DNA of 64,000 nt from Ceratobasidium sp. AG-K (taxonomy: Eukaryota > Basidiomycota > Agaricomycetes > Cantharellales > Ceratobasidiaceae): positions 496,001-560,000 of the forward strand of contig JAWNGF010000008.1 of NCBI GenBank assembly GCA_037039685.1. Reading direction: 5' to 3'. Below the pieces are notes generated by a model. The model did no database searches and was not told where the DNA came from. It was given only the letters and a program-made list of their open reading frames with translations. The first letter of the stretch is position 1; each line of letters begins with the position of its first letter. A program made the position numbers and the translations under genes. This document shows positions 44,422 through 57,849 of this stretch, piece after piece.

Positions 44422-47400
44422 ATCTGTCCTTCAGGTTGTTGACGAAGTAACAAAAATGTACAAGCGTTCGTGTAATTAGTCGGTTTCTGTTTGAGTGGCG
44501 GGCCATCACCTTGCAAATCATTTATGTTATTCACTCGATGCATCAAATCTGTTCAACACGAATCACCTTTCCTATCCGTTCAATACCAATTAATTCCCCT
44601 ATCTATTCGACACTAATTATTTTTCCTATCTCTGCGATATATTAGGTCTGCACTTGCTATCTTCACTGGCCAAAGGCCCCGCTCGCACGCATGTAGAGAC
44701 CGCTCCGTTCACGACACGACGAAAGAGTTAGTCGCCGTTAGCTTACCAGTACGAATTATGCGCACCCACCCTACCGCGTGTCATTTTGCACTTCGGACGA
44801 GAGCCGCCAATAAACAAGTCACCCTGTTTGCGGTCGTCGACGAATCGATTTCGACGCCCCGTTGGGTGCGCCTGCGCTGGTATCAATGCTGAACATATGA
44901 TAGTCCTCCCGAACTCAACCCCAAATGCACTCGCACGCATGGTACGGGCAAAGTTCCGGTCGCCCAAATTCTACTAATCGAGCAAAATTGACAAACGCCG
45001 CAAAATTATCCCTGGGGGAGCTAACTACGATCAAATTAGTGCACACCACAGGTAACGAAGGTGCAGAATAGAACGCAGGTTTCTAATGCGAAACGGGTGA
45101 GTACCACGCAGACATAATTCTCCCTAGATTAATACATTCTTGGGCTAGAACCTTGCGATCCCAGATGGACGGGCGCAAAAGCAGCTGTCATTAGATCCGA
45201 ACGAACTTCTGAGACTGAGACAAGAACCAACCGCGGGAAAGTATGCCTTCATTTGTGTGCCGCCCTGTAAACCCTCACGTTTTACCCGTGAAACGTGGAG
45301 AACCGTCAGAATTAGTAGGGCGTTGACTCGAAAGGGCAATATTATAGATCCCACCTGAATCCCTGCACTAAAATCTGACAGCTGAGACAGAAAAGTCCGA
45401 TCAGCTCAGATCGTTTTCTCTGATGGACTAGACGCTAATGCATTAGAAATGCTCTTGAATCATAAAACAAAAGTTCACCACCTGTTTGGGCCTGAAGTCC
45501 GGGGAGGGCGTACCAATCCGCGTCTTGTCCTGTCAACTGCGTCATTAAAGACTCCGAAGCGCAGAAACCCCACTTTACTGTCACTTGGGTTGGTCGATCC
45601 ATCAGACCCAGTTGCCGAGCAGGGTAAGGGTGTTGGGATCGATACAGTTGGGCGTTCAAGGGACAACGTAGAACCCAGTTTCGGAAGTTTAGGCAACGAT
45701 GCTGTCGGCGGAGGTGCAAATGACGTAGTGTGCCAGCAGAGACACTGAAAGCCTCCGTGCGACCGCGAAGTAGGTGACCGAATCACAGGCATGCAGGTAT
45801 GCTTTGCTTCAGGGTTGTCCCAACGCATCAGGTAACTTTCACGAGAATCTATGTCAAATTTCCATTAGGAAAATTAGGAGCCTCAGCATCGGGTCGGCAT
45901 ATAGCCGCAGCTTGCTGGCAAGGAGTACCGTTTGCTTTCCGGTCGCTTGAATTGTCGATCAAAGGTCCAATTTAGTGAATGGCTGGACCCTACGTGGTAA
46001 AGAAACCGGTCCGCAACTAAGTTAGCAGCCATATTCATTGAGATTCTGTTCCAGACATCAATAACAGAAAAACAAGGCATGTCGTGAGTTGGTATCTGTG
46101 GTCAAGACGAAGTGTGACCGTATTTCGAACCACCTTGGGCGGCTATTGCCAATTTGCAATAGTCCCCAACAGACCGGGCGAGGTGAACCGGTCACGGCAA
46201 TGGGGCGACCGCCATTCTTCCGGGGGTATCCTAGCAAAAGTCGGATATTATTTGTGTCAGCTACTCTGGTTCTTTTAGGCTGGAACAGGTAGTCACAGTG
46301 CTCGCTTAGCAAGAACCATGAGATTCCAGACTTGGAGCGAGACGGAGTAGCACGACAACAATGTCAGACAGCTAGGCCCTCAACCCGAGCGCGTCGGGCG
46401 TAACCTCATGTCAAACCCTTCAATAGGAAGTAACATACGACCATTGGGATTATATCGGAGGAGGAGGATATCATCAAGGGAAACCCGGGCCATCATTAGC
46501 TTTCAAGCCGGGCCTTCGTGACGTATTGTGTTTACCACGAGCACTAGAAAACCGAGCCCGAAAACAACAAGACAGGCGATCAAGGGTAGAGCATACCCGG
46601 TGAGTATTTTGTGCTCCTTTCGACCATCGGGTGCCAAGTCTCGTCACACGCCTAGACATACTTGGGTTCGACATAGTGGCTGAGAATCATGAACCATCTT
46701 TGATCGATCACATCACAATTTAGCTCGCGATTTGATCCTGCGTAGCAAAGGAGTGATCGAAAATTCCGGTATTCTTGGTCGCACACTTTGCACTCTGTGG
46801 GCTGATACAAATAAGAGCTGGCTAGTTGCTAAAAATGGCGAGCGGCAACGCTTAACTTTGAAGTTGATTTAATAAACGTCGTGTGACGAAAGAGTCTCGC
46901 CCAAGCCCACTTGAAGGCACGGATCAAGATTTAACCCGCATCAGCTCAGCTTCCTCAGAGCGTGACATTAATGGCATGCATACATGCATATACGCATTGC
47001 TTATGATACGTGAGCTTCGTCCGCGCGTTCCAGGGCCACAAGGTTTGAAAATCTGCGCATATGGTTGCTTGGATCGGTCTCGGCTACTCTGCAACTCTGA
47101 GATCATAATCAAATCTGACCCAGGATCACAAGAACGCAGCGCGTTTACGCTATCTGTTCTCATGGAATTTGAGCAAGTCCTAGGCTTAAGTAGGCAGATG
47201 TTGAAAGAATTTGCGAGCTGAGGTTATCTAGAGGAAACATAGTTCATTATTCATCATACTTATTCTCAGGAGAGTATGCGTCTGGATTGGGTATGATGCA
47301 TGCATGTCGACACCGTTTCCCAAAAGGTCAAATGTGAAGATCAACCTCTGAAGGACGTGATCAAGCTAGTATCTCGTGACCCATGAACACAGAAATAGCG

Positions 47401-47655
47401 ACTGATTCAGAGCATACACTAATACGAGTCACCAACCGCTGCCAAAAGTCAAGAGCCACCGCATAGCCACAGCGCTTCCAGAGCTGACACATCAATTACA
47501 GTGATCATCGCGTGCCACGTCTCCCGCTCGTATCTTCGACAACACTCTTCCAGCGTTTGACACGTTACTCGACACCACCACCACCACGTCGTCCATATCT
47601 AGTATATAAAAGTACACTTGATCCTACACGCTCCTTAGAACCCGCGCCTCACACG
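44422..47655. other. 3.2-kb region without convincing genes
   Basis: The first 600 bp are probably the right subterminal part of the transposon. ORFs near 45450-45830 and 46880-47220 have no motifs, no clear introns, and opposite-strand rivals of similar length, so I did not call them. Confidence 0.5.
47603..47610 (+). promoter_or_regulatory. TATA box of the Ysy6-like gene
   Basis: TATATAAA 46-53 bp upstream of the ATG at 47656. Confidence 0.6.
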
Positions 47656-48007
47656 ATGGTTAGTAAAAACTCACGTCGCGCGCTATCCAGCTTATGGGAT
47701 TATAGCCTACCGCCCGCGACATCAAAACCAAAAACGCCCGTTTTGCAAACAATGCAAAGGCGGGCCGCACTGCTCCCCGGCTGTCGTACAGGGAACGCCT
47801 GCAAAAGAGGAGTCCTTTGGGATTCTCCGCGCTAGCTGTCGTTGTGTTTGTCGTTTTCGGCGGAGGTACGTAACCTGACACGTTTGACGATCCCATCTAA
47901 ATATATCTTTGATGTCTCGTAGCTCTCTTCGAACTGGTAAGTCACATTTCTACAGAGGCCAATGCCATAGTTAACACTCCATACAGGCCCGTTTCCTTTT
48001 CCTCTAG
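47656..48007 (+). CDS. YSY6: RAMP4/SERP1-like ER membrane protein (Ysy6 family)
   Basis: Tiny split gene: exon 1 is the ATG alone (47656-47658), exon 2 47706-47865, exon 3 of 14 nt (47923-47936), exon 4 47987-48007. Together 198 nt, 65 residues, the size of yeast Ysy6 and animal RAMP4. The N terminus is basic (MPTARDIKTKNARFANNAKA), then RERLQKRSPLGFSALAVVVF and a C-terminal membrane helix VFVVFGGALFELARFLFL. The pattern of a KSP-like turn followed by a single helix FVVxGxxxFxL matches the family, which sits at the ER translocon and protects nascent membrane proteins under stress. It converges on the WD40 gene with an 81-bp gap. Confidence 0.82.
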
Positions 48008-48088
48008 ACTCATTTGTTCTTGTCTGCCGCTTTCAGCCATTGGCTATCTGTATTTGTATACCCAGCGGAATAAATCTTGCTAGAAAAC

Positions 48089-49759
<1,671 letters not shown>

Positions 49760-50093
49760 ATTATCCCGGTTCTATTCCAATGCAAACACAAGCCTAGGCC
49801 CCGTTATGAGCAAGTCCAATTGACGTAGAAAGCAAGTCGACGCGACGCGCCAAACAACGCACGCAAATTTGCAATCCACCCCACCTAAGCGCCAGAAGAC
49901 CCTAACCGGTTCCCGCCGACCTTTGGACACAACTGTTCCCGCGACACACCACGCCCGTGAGTTTGCCCACCACCCAATAGGCCATAGACTAACCTCTACG
50001 AATATGCAACTCTTTACACGAAACTATTAATAGACTCTTTAGTGTCCTCTCGAGTGGTGTCATTTGTCGACTCGCACGAAAAAGTCTTGCAGT
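49760..50093. promoter_or_regulatory. Divergent promoter interval
   Basis: 334 bp between the start codons of the WD40 gene (minus) and ATP synthase subunit e (plus). Probably bidirectional; no specific sites assigned. Confidence 0.5.
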
Positions 50094-50508
50094 ATGGCTT
50101 CACCCACCGTCAACGTGAGTTCACAGCCCTCACCCACTCAGTTCTGGTCCACGTATTCTTACCCACTCGAAATGGTGTTTAATTGAACTATTCTCACATA
50201 CCCAAAACCCACAGGTCGTGCGATACACCGCACTCGGATCCGGAATCATCTACGGGATCTGGCACCGACGCACGCTGCAGACCCGACTAAACAACGAACG
50301 TGCGCACGAGGAGGAGTTACGGCATCAGAACCTAGTGCAGCAGGCCAAGGAGGCATGGAGGCGAAAGAACGATTCGTCCTTGTCCAACTGTGAGTATTTT
50401 GCTGGTCTATGCGTCTGGTGCTGATATTTGGTAGTGATCACCGACCCCGACGATCCGAAATTCGATATTGAGAAATTGATTGCCAAGTACGAGGCCGAGT
50501 CGAAGTAA
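50094..50508 (+). CDS. TIM11: Mitochondrial ATP synthase subunit e
   Basis: Exons 50094-50114, 50215-50389 and 50435-50508 give 270 nt, 89 residues. MASPTVNVVRYTALGSGIIY contains the membrane helix with the GxxxG-type dimer motif (GSGIIYG), followed by a basic stretch (WHRRTLQTRL), a charged coiled-coil region (AHEEELRHQNLVQQAKEAW) and a short tail DDPKFDIEKLIAKYEAESK. This is the layout of subunit e (Atp21/Tim11), which with subunit g dimerises F1Fo ATP synthase and shapes cristae. Length fits the family. Confidence 0.88.
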
Positions 50509-50717
50509 AATTACTGCATCATGCGTGTAGCACTTGCGTATAGAGGAATTCATTCATTTCGCTGCAATCTAGTTTATTGGCGCTTTTATTTGCGATCCGG
50601 GTTCCTTACTGGGCTAATTTAACCCTGACATGACGTTCAAACGATATTACAATTTAGAGGTACTGGGTACGGATGGATACATGGCGTGAGAGATACTAAT
50701 TGTGTTTATGATCGCTC

Positions 50718-51312
50718 TCACTGGGCAATCATCCCCTTGACCGCGCTGTCGCTGAGTTTCTGCAAGTCACTATTGCCACCAATGTGCGCCCCGCCTATTA
50801 ACGAGTAAGTAAATGGAGTGATAAAATGCTAGTGATGAGGTGCTCACTAATATAAATGTTGGGGACGGTCGTCTGTCCATTCATCTTTGCAAGCTCCGAT
50901 TGAATCTCGGCTCCGTCAGCACGTTGGTCAAGTCTGAGCAAGCAGAAATAATATACGTGAGATTATAGCTAGCCTGAGAAATACGAGTATACGTACTCGT
51001 AAATGACGATTTGGTCCTCGGGCACACCAAGGCCTGCGACCTTCTTCTTGGCGGCAGCACAGTGTGGGCAGTACGACTTGGAAAATATAGCAACTTTGTG
51101 CCCAGTAATGGCGGTCTATTCAAAGGTAAGTTTTCCATCCCGTTAAATAACGGCATACTCACCTCAATAAGCTGTCTAGCAGACATTTGAAGCTTCTGAG
51201 ATTGTGTGGGACCGGAAGAGGTGGTTGCGAATAAAGACACGGCGAAAGACCTGAGAGTGGGTTGAGGTCGAAAGCACGGACGCGCAGCGTTTATAAATGA
51301 ACGAAAGATCAT
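50718..51312 (-). CDS. GRX: Dithiol glutaredoxin with mitochondrial-type leader
   Basis: GSH-dependent disulfide reductase. Start at 51312 gives a basic, Ser-rich presequence (MIFRSFINAARPCFRPQPTL) before MSARQLIE, a second in-frame ATG that could yield a cytosolic form as in yeast Grx2. Core: ITGHKVAIFSKSYCPHCAAA with the active site CPHC (family usual CPYC), then the cis-Pro motif TVPNIYI and the glutathione site GGNSDLQ. C terminus SAVKGMIAQ. Four or so exons. The His in the active site is uncommon for a class I glutaredoxin but the rest is standard. Confidence 0.92.
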
Positions 51313-51530
51313 CTAGCGATCGGAGCTTGTTGCGCTAACTAATCAAGCGAGAATACCGATGACAAACAATGATGCGATGGCGCGACTGTCGGTAAGCAAA
51401 GTCCGAGGAGAATGAACGTGGCAGTCTTGCACGTGACCTATTTCACTGGCAGGCTCAGCGCTTAGCGCCTCGTGGTTGACGAGGACCAGCCTCTGGTGCA
51501 TTTGGTTTTAGACGCGAATCCGCAGCAAGG

Positions 51531-53136
51531 ATGGTCATCATCGACTCGGAAGATTCCAAATCTCCTCGCGGCCCGCGACCGGTAAGCACAGTCACCGCGA
51601 CTGGACGAGTATTAAGTCTTTTGTAGACCCCACAAGTCCTCGCCCCACCCCCATATGCACCTCTATCACCCCACGGCTCTTCGCCGCTCCCGCCCCCTCG
51701 TTCTCCAGGTGCCAGAGCGCCTCCATCACCATTCTCAGCGCCCGCATCCAATTACTTGACGATTAAGCGCGAAAGGGCAGACATCACTGGCTCATGGAAC
51801 ATCAATACAACTCTCCCTGCGCCCCAATTCGGGCGCTCATTTAGTCTAGGCAGCGACCGCGACTCTGAAGACGCCGCATCGGAAGCCTATACCGACTTGT
51901 CAGGCTCGTCTGCGACTTCGGCCTCGATCCAAAGCACTCCAAACCTCAAACTATTCTCACCAAGAGGAAAGATCGACGCGGCCATCAGGGTCTCGGGCTC
52001 TTCTCGCGCATGGATCGAGGCTGTTTCACGCGACGAAGATGTGGCGCTTACGTTTGTGAGTCTATTTTATTTTGAATTCTTTTTCGGTTCTGACCCTGGT
52101 TGCGAACTAGCCACCCAATTCGAGTGGAGCCGCTCGTCCCCCGATTCGTCTTCTGGCTAGGTCGACGGCGGGACACGTCCAGGTCAACTTGCCGCACCCG
52201 TTCATGGGCACACTCCGGGTTCCGTCGGATACTGTTCTTCCCCCGAGTATACGATCCCAGTCGGTCGTCCTCGCGCCGTCTGAGCCTCCGATCGATCGAC
52301 CGCCAATTTTGGACGAGCCGACCAAGCCACGGTTCGGTTCACTTCCATCCAGATCAGTCACCCCAACCCCACCTTCGCCTCCTCTGCGTGCATCGACGAG
52401 CGAGGGTCAGAGCCAGTCTGGTACTCCTTCGCCGCCGTTGATACTGGAGAATGTGCCGACGACCGAGACGCCCATGATCGAGGTGTCTCCTACGACCAAT
52501 GGGGTCGAGCCCGAGCCTGTCGCGACGGTTACTGCGCCCGAAGGAACGACAGCCGAGCCCGCTGTCCGACTTCCCGAGCCGGCCCCAGCGCCCGAGGCTT
52601 CCAAGGAGGAAGTCGGGCGGACATCGCCGCCCGTAGCACCTCCGACGCCGCTTAGTCCCCCATTGAGCCCACCTCTCGAAACTCCCCCAGGCCCGAACGC
52701 CTCCACCTCGTCTCTTGCCCCGAACCTCCCCCCGCGCTCACCCTCGCGTGCCTCACACCACCGCTCTCCATCCGCCTCCTCCCACAAACCGCCTTCGATC
52801 TCACACAACCGCACCGGCTCGCTCCCAGGCCCAGCCCCACAATACGACTCGTCCGAATGCTCGACCGTTTACTTTATCGGCGACTACCTACGCTCGAATT
52901 ACGCGCCCGAGAGCTGGGCTGGGGACGAATTCGTGATTGACAGCGAGTGCGGACGGGTGAGGGTATGCTGGTACGGCGAAACGGCCGACGTACCTTGGAC
53001 GGAAGATGTGACGAGTAAGGTCAAGGACGCGATCGATTGGAAAAATTGGAAGAGTCCTAAGGGGTTAAAGGAGGTCACAGTCGCCCTGCCCAAGATGAGT
53101 GTGAGCAGGCTAGGTAGGCGATTTGGGTTCAAGTGA
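51531..53136 (+). CDS. Pro/Ser-rich protein with DUF7330-like region
   Basis: Three exons: MVIIDSEDSKSPRGPRP (from 51531), then TPQVLAPPPYAPLSPHG onward, and a third exon starting near 52111. The region ITGSWNINTTLPAP, LFSPRGKIDAAIRVSGSSR, WIEAVSRDEDVALTF and the late stretch CSTVYFIGDYLRS, WAGDEFVIDSECGRVRVCWY, KEVTVALPKM resemble the basidiomycete DUF7330 family, interrupted here by a Pro/Thr/Ser-rich insertion of about 200 residues. No signal peptide. Function unknown. Divergent from the glutaredoxin gene (218 bp between starts). Family name is from memory of sequence style and is moderate confidence; the gene itself is well supported. Confidence 0.75.
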
Positions 53137-53995
53137 ATGGTGATTTAGTGTGGTAGAGTGAATGTAATCATGGTTCATACGGACTTTTTTGCTATCGTTG
53201 TATCGTTTTCATCTACGCTGTCGAGATTTTTTGTATATAGTCTTGTATGTATGAAATGTGTTACGTAATACATTGAGAATGGATGACCAAGTTTCCCGCG
53301 TTGCTTGCACTTCCCAAACGAATAGCCTTTCATTAGTTATTTTTATCAACCGCATTGTACACCGCCTTTCTCGAATGTATATCTGGCTTTACGGCCGCAA
53401 CATGCCCGAGGCATATGACCAACTGTGCCTCGTTACGTTTGGCTACCCGCGGTTGCAATACTCGCCTTGGATTTTCATCACCGTCACCCAATCTCTCAAC
53501 GATCACGGGATTTGATCGGGCTCGGCGATCGCTTTACGCCACCGAGATTAAAGTCGGGCGGTTACTATGGCTGTAATCACAGTGAGCGCCTCTGACAATA
53601 GTCCAATGCTAATATCATGCCTGATTCGATCTCTTCGCGTACACTGATTCGGGAATGCGTCAGGCTACTCGCTTGTAGCGCGAACGCCGCGCGCGGTGAT
53701 TTTTAGAGCTTCCTTGGACCTAAACTGCATTTTACACACGATGCATATTTCATTCCACAATCAGGTTTTTCTGTTTACATTCAGACCGAGACTAGCAAAT
53801 GTTCTTGCACCCCACCAACCGAATACAAGTGAACCGAGACCCCCACGTCAGACCAAGATAGAAAGATTCATGAGATTGTTTCCCGAGAGGAGGTGGGCTT
53901 GAAAACGAGGCCCATGCTTTCGCGACTCCTGTCAAACTATCAATACGGGAATGAGGTGGAAAATAAGCGACTGACCGCGTTGAGAGCTCCCTGGC
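53137..53995. other. Intergenic, no gene seen
   Basis: 859 bp between the 3' ends of the DUF7330-like gene and the cysteine-rich gene. Short ORFs only. Confidence 0.5.
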
Positions 53996-54460
53996 TTAGT
54001 TGTGACCATGGTGGCCGCCGCGCTTCCAGCAGCTGTAGCCGCGCCTGCAGCACTTGTTCTGGCCCCACTTGTCCTTGAAGCAGTAGTACCTAGCATCCAA
54101 GTCAGTAATACGCTGAAAAGCAAGGTATGGAACTTACCCCTTCTGGCAGCAGCGCTTGTTGCTGCAGCATTGGCCACCAAGAGGGCAGCAGTGCCTGGTA
54201 CCACGGCACTGTCCCCAGTACTTGGGGCAGCCCCAGTGGCCACCACGCTCGTCGTCGCCGGTACCCTCGTCGGCATCGACGGTAGCGAGCGCATCGTTCG
54301 ACTCGGGCCACTGGTCAGTCACATCCGGGCCCGGGGGGTTGTTGAACTCGTCATCAGCACGAGCAACGACAACGCCAACGGGTTCGGGGAGAGCAGACGC
54401 GATGGCAAAGAAGGAGAAGAGAATAAAGGTGATGTAGGCGATGAGAGTAGAAGTGCGCAT
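53996..54460 (-). CDS. Cysteine-rich secreted protein, granulin-like spacing (copy A)
   Basis: Signal peptide MRTSTLIAYITFILFSFF...ASA, then an acidic linker containing DADEGTGDDE, then 12 cysteines in the order C-x6-C-x5-CC-x5-CC-x4-CC-x5-C, followed by CC and C. One intron (donor GTAAGT at about 54138, acceptor about 54094) leads to the last exon YYCFKDKWGQNKCCRRGYSC and a His/Gly tail HGHN. The CC pairs resemble the first half of a granulin module. Related to the gene at 57850-58366. Likely an extracellular disulfide-knotted protein; role unknown. Confidence 0.82.
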
Positions 54461-57400
54461 CCTGAAAGTCCTCAGTGAAAGTCTGAAAGGTACTGAAGGA
54501 CTCGCTCACCCAGGCTGGCCTTTTATAATCCTCTCGAAGGGTTAAGCGACGATAAGGTGCGGCCGCAAAGAGTACATAACTGGGCGGTTGTGAGTGCGAG
54601 CGCATACATCGAGCTCGGCGTAGCGCCACTACCTAGTCTGGTCAATTTGATATGCCATGATCTAGCGAGTTAACATGCTGTGACCGTGAGGCCGTGTTGC
54701 TCTCATAGGGGCCGGAACTGATCGAGATAATTGTATTGGGAGTTGTTCATCTGACTTGCAGCGACCACCCCACACCCCGCCGGTGTTCTCATGACGTTGT
54801 CGTGCCTGGCCTGGGCGCTCAAGCGGCGACAGATGTGCACCTTTCTCAGACACGGAACAGTCATTTTCGGGCACATTGTTGCGAGTCTATTGAAAACCAC
54901 ACCAGAGACACGCGTCACCATGGTCAGATGAACCAAACACGCCGAGGAGTGGTGCTGGCATGCACGATCGCCAGTGACATTGGGGTAACGATCGACGTAC
55001 CACATATTTCACTGAATAGCCACTGGTACCAAGCACTGTTTTTTTGACAGATGAGAGCCTCGGCGTTCCTTGTAGCGGTGCTGGGAGACGATCAAGAGGA
55101 TGCGGTCTTCAAAAATGGACAGTGGGTATGGTGCGACGCAGTGTTCAGTTCTAAAGGCGGATTCATGTTCTCATAACGGGTGTAAAATACCTCGCCTGTG
55201 ACGAAGTATTTACGTCCTGGCCGCATCTTTAGCGTTTCACAGACCTCTGTGATCCGGGATGCATACATTAGGGGCGCTCGCGCGCTTGGAAAAAGCCCAT
55301 GTGGCCAGATTTTAGTCTCGATCTAGCGGGTATATGCGGTCGTGGAGCGGCAACTAAGATCGCAATAGAAAAAATTATCCCCAGTAATTTTTTAACCGTA
55401 TCGTCGTAGCTCAAGATCTTCAGAGGCTCCAGTGCGGTACTAGCCTACGCGGTTTTTGATTCGCTTTCGCTTCCAATGATGACAATGGCGAGTTGAAAGG
55501 CCAAATCGACTTTGGGTAGGATTACTTTCTGCGGTATTTCAGCGTTTGGGGAACGCGCCTGCTCGCTTACCCCTTGAAGGCGAGAACGAGCGGGCGCAAT
55601 CAATGTTCTGCATACCCTTTGGCCAAACCCCGCGTGCATTACCGAATACAGGGGTAACTGCGATATCCGCATGGAATCAGTATGAGAATACTTTCCCCCG
55701 TTGTACGTGCTATATCCCACCTAATACTTACAACATATCACATCACAAAATTTGGATTTTGCTGTAGTTTATTTTTGTTTGAAAGGTTGATCTGGATGGT
55801 CCGCTGAAGTTGATTAGCCTGGCACATGTAAATCTACTATTAGAGCATGTACTAGTACATCATATAACAAGTATAATTACATTATTTCCGCTTCTCTTAT
55901 GGCCGTTGAAAGATCCTATAGTTGTCACGAGTTCAGCGTGCTCGGGTGTTGGGCGATTACCCAAAATTTCACCACATGGCGCAGGCGCTGCGTTGAAAGT
56001 ACCCAGGTGATAGCTCTTACTGCATTTAGTAGGGATCTAGGACTAAGCTAGTAGTTTTGCTTGGCCTTAGTCGCATCCAAACACCGCTCGAATGGACATT
56101 TACCCCGTGAGTCGGACGCCAGGGCCTAGAGAGCACGAGCAATGACTTGCCGACCAAGTGAATCTCAGAGAATAGTGAGTCAAGATACATGAACAAGTGT
56201 CTTTTAGGAACGAGCGAACGAAAACTAAATCGATGTATTTGAGAAGGGAGAAGAGTAGTGTGGGGGTCGACAGGAACATAACAGGAACAGTGGGTAGCTG
56301 TGCCATTGGATGGGGTCAGCGCATGCGCCGCCTCACACAAGTATTCACTGCCATCACTAAATAACCTCCGTTGAAGGCGAGACTGAACAAGTTGTAGCGC
56401 CCGTGTAATCAACTTCGCGACTCTATGACCTTATACCCCAATAGTTATACGGCAAGACTGACGTTTAATTCTTGTTTGATGTAATCTCACGTGTAGAACC
56501 CGTGAGACCTTTCGAAGAGCTTTAGCGCCACGCGCTTTTCTCGTTGTATGCGCGCCCGCATGCTTACCTCCCGCCCGCAGGCACCATTCTTGGCTCGCAA
56601 ACCGTTCATCACCGCCGCGTTCAATCACTTTCCGTATTCGCTCAGGTGAGACGTTTCTCCCAGCCGACCAGGACGCTTCCTGATGTCCGAACCCTTCGCG
56701 TAGATCGTCATCTATCCTAATGCGATATTGCCATTAAGCGCACAGTCCGTGCATGATGCTTTTTGGCAGTTGGGACCTCGCATTGGGATAACTGGCGGTA
56801 TGTGTCTGTTTGTCACATACGAACACCGACTCACCGACGCGCATAGAAAAGTGAAGGGGGGCATCCCTCGAATGCCCCGCTCGCCCGCTGGCGTTGATTT
56901 CATTTTTCTCGCGTTACCCGCCTCTCCTCTCCCTAGGTTTATGGCATTTGTCTCTGATGCTTTCTCGTCCATTTGTTTCTCTATTTTTTACTTTTTTTTT
57001 CTCGGACTTACAACCTTTCAGAATCTTCTTCACGGACGCGTTTTCTCTCATGCTCGGACCCCAAAAAATCGGTGATGCTTCACCTTCATACTGCTTCGCT
57101 ACGACTCTGCTTTTTGTAGTTGTTTGCTGACGGACTTGTAAGTTTTTCCGTTTTCTCGCTGTGCTCTCTGTTGCTCTCACTGCTACTTTTTTCGTTCACG
57201 CTTTGATGTATTGGTAGTATGCGCTTTGCTCGTGTCTCGGCCAATTCCACTCCGTTTCCATTGGGCGGGCGCTCCGCGGCTCGCCCGGCTCCGCCATTTC
57301 TTGCGTGATCACATAAGCTAGGTCACGACCTCGTCGTGTATTCCCTCGTCGTTCATCGAGCACGGGTTGAACGGCTACTAACAGTTAGGGCGTCTAAAAT

Positions 57401-57849
57401 CGTCATCGGTCGTGTCCATACCGCACTCTCCCCCGCTCGCGCACAAAATCTGCACGCATATATTGACGATCCGAGCAGCATGTGAATAAATCCACGTCTA
57501 ATTGCAATGAATATATGTTTGTTTACTGTGAACAAAAAAGGAACAATCTATGACATATATAAGGCGGTGCACAAAACATCATATTAAAACGGCTCCGTGT
57601 TAGTTACAATCCCCTTACCTACGATTCTACATTTGAACACTACTATATTTCTGGCCTCGTTTTGTATTCGACAGCTTTAAATTTATGGGCGTGTACAAAT
57701 GGTCAAGCACAGTTATCATTTTAAGTTATTATTCGGAGTCAAAAATTTATGACTATCACTTGATGCATTTCATCACCCCCAAGACCTTGTAGCAGTGATA
57801 GCTAAAACTCGGTAAGTGACGTGAAGATTGAGTCAGTATATCGAAGACT
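54461..57849. other. 3.4-kb gene-free region between the cysteine-rich paralogues
   Basis: No ORF with domain, signal peptide or coherent splicing. An ORF at 56728-57075 has a hydrophobic end from a T-rich tract only. Confidence 0.5.

Larger units (their letters stand above)
36667..45000. mobile_element. Plavaka-type (CACTA-related) DNA transposon
   Basis: Contains a complete Plavaka-type transposase gene (plus) and a divergent DUF6532-type gene (minus), with arrays of short AACTAATT / AATTAGTT motifs on the left flank (36680-37100) and a sparser set on the right (44470-45030), as in the subterminal repeats of CACTA-like elements. The left end is placed at 36667 because the inverted truncated copy stops at the equivalent base. 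The right end and terminal inverted repeats could not be fixed; 45000 is approximate. Confidence 0.6.

Noticed and set aside
36667..45130. Terminal inverted repeats for the Plavaka element (left AGGGTCATGACCTAATT versus right near 44990-45015)
   Set aside because: Only weak similarity after gaps; not enough to set the right end.
45435..45828. Overlapping ORFs of 94-117 codons on both strands
   Set aside because: Equal support on both strands, no splice logic, no motifs.
56728..57075. 115-codon ORF with a hydrophobic C-terminal half
   Set aside because: Hydrophobicity comes from a T-rich tract; no signal peptide, no introns, no family resemblance.
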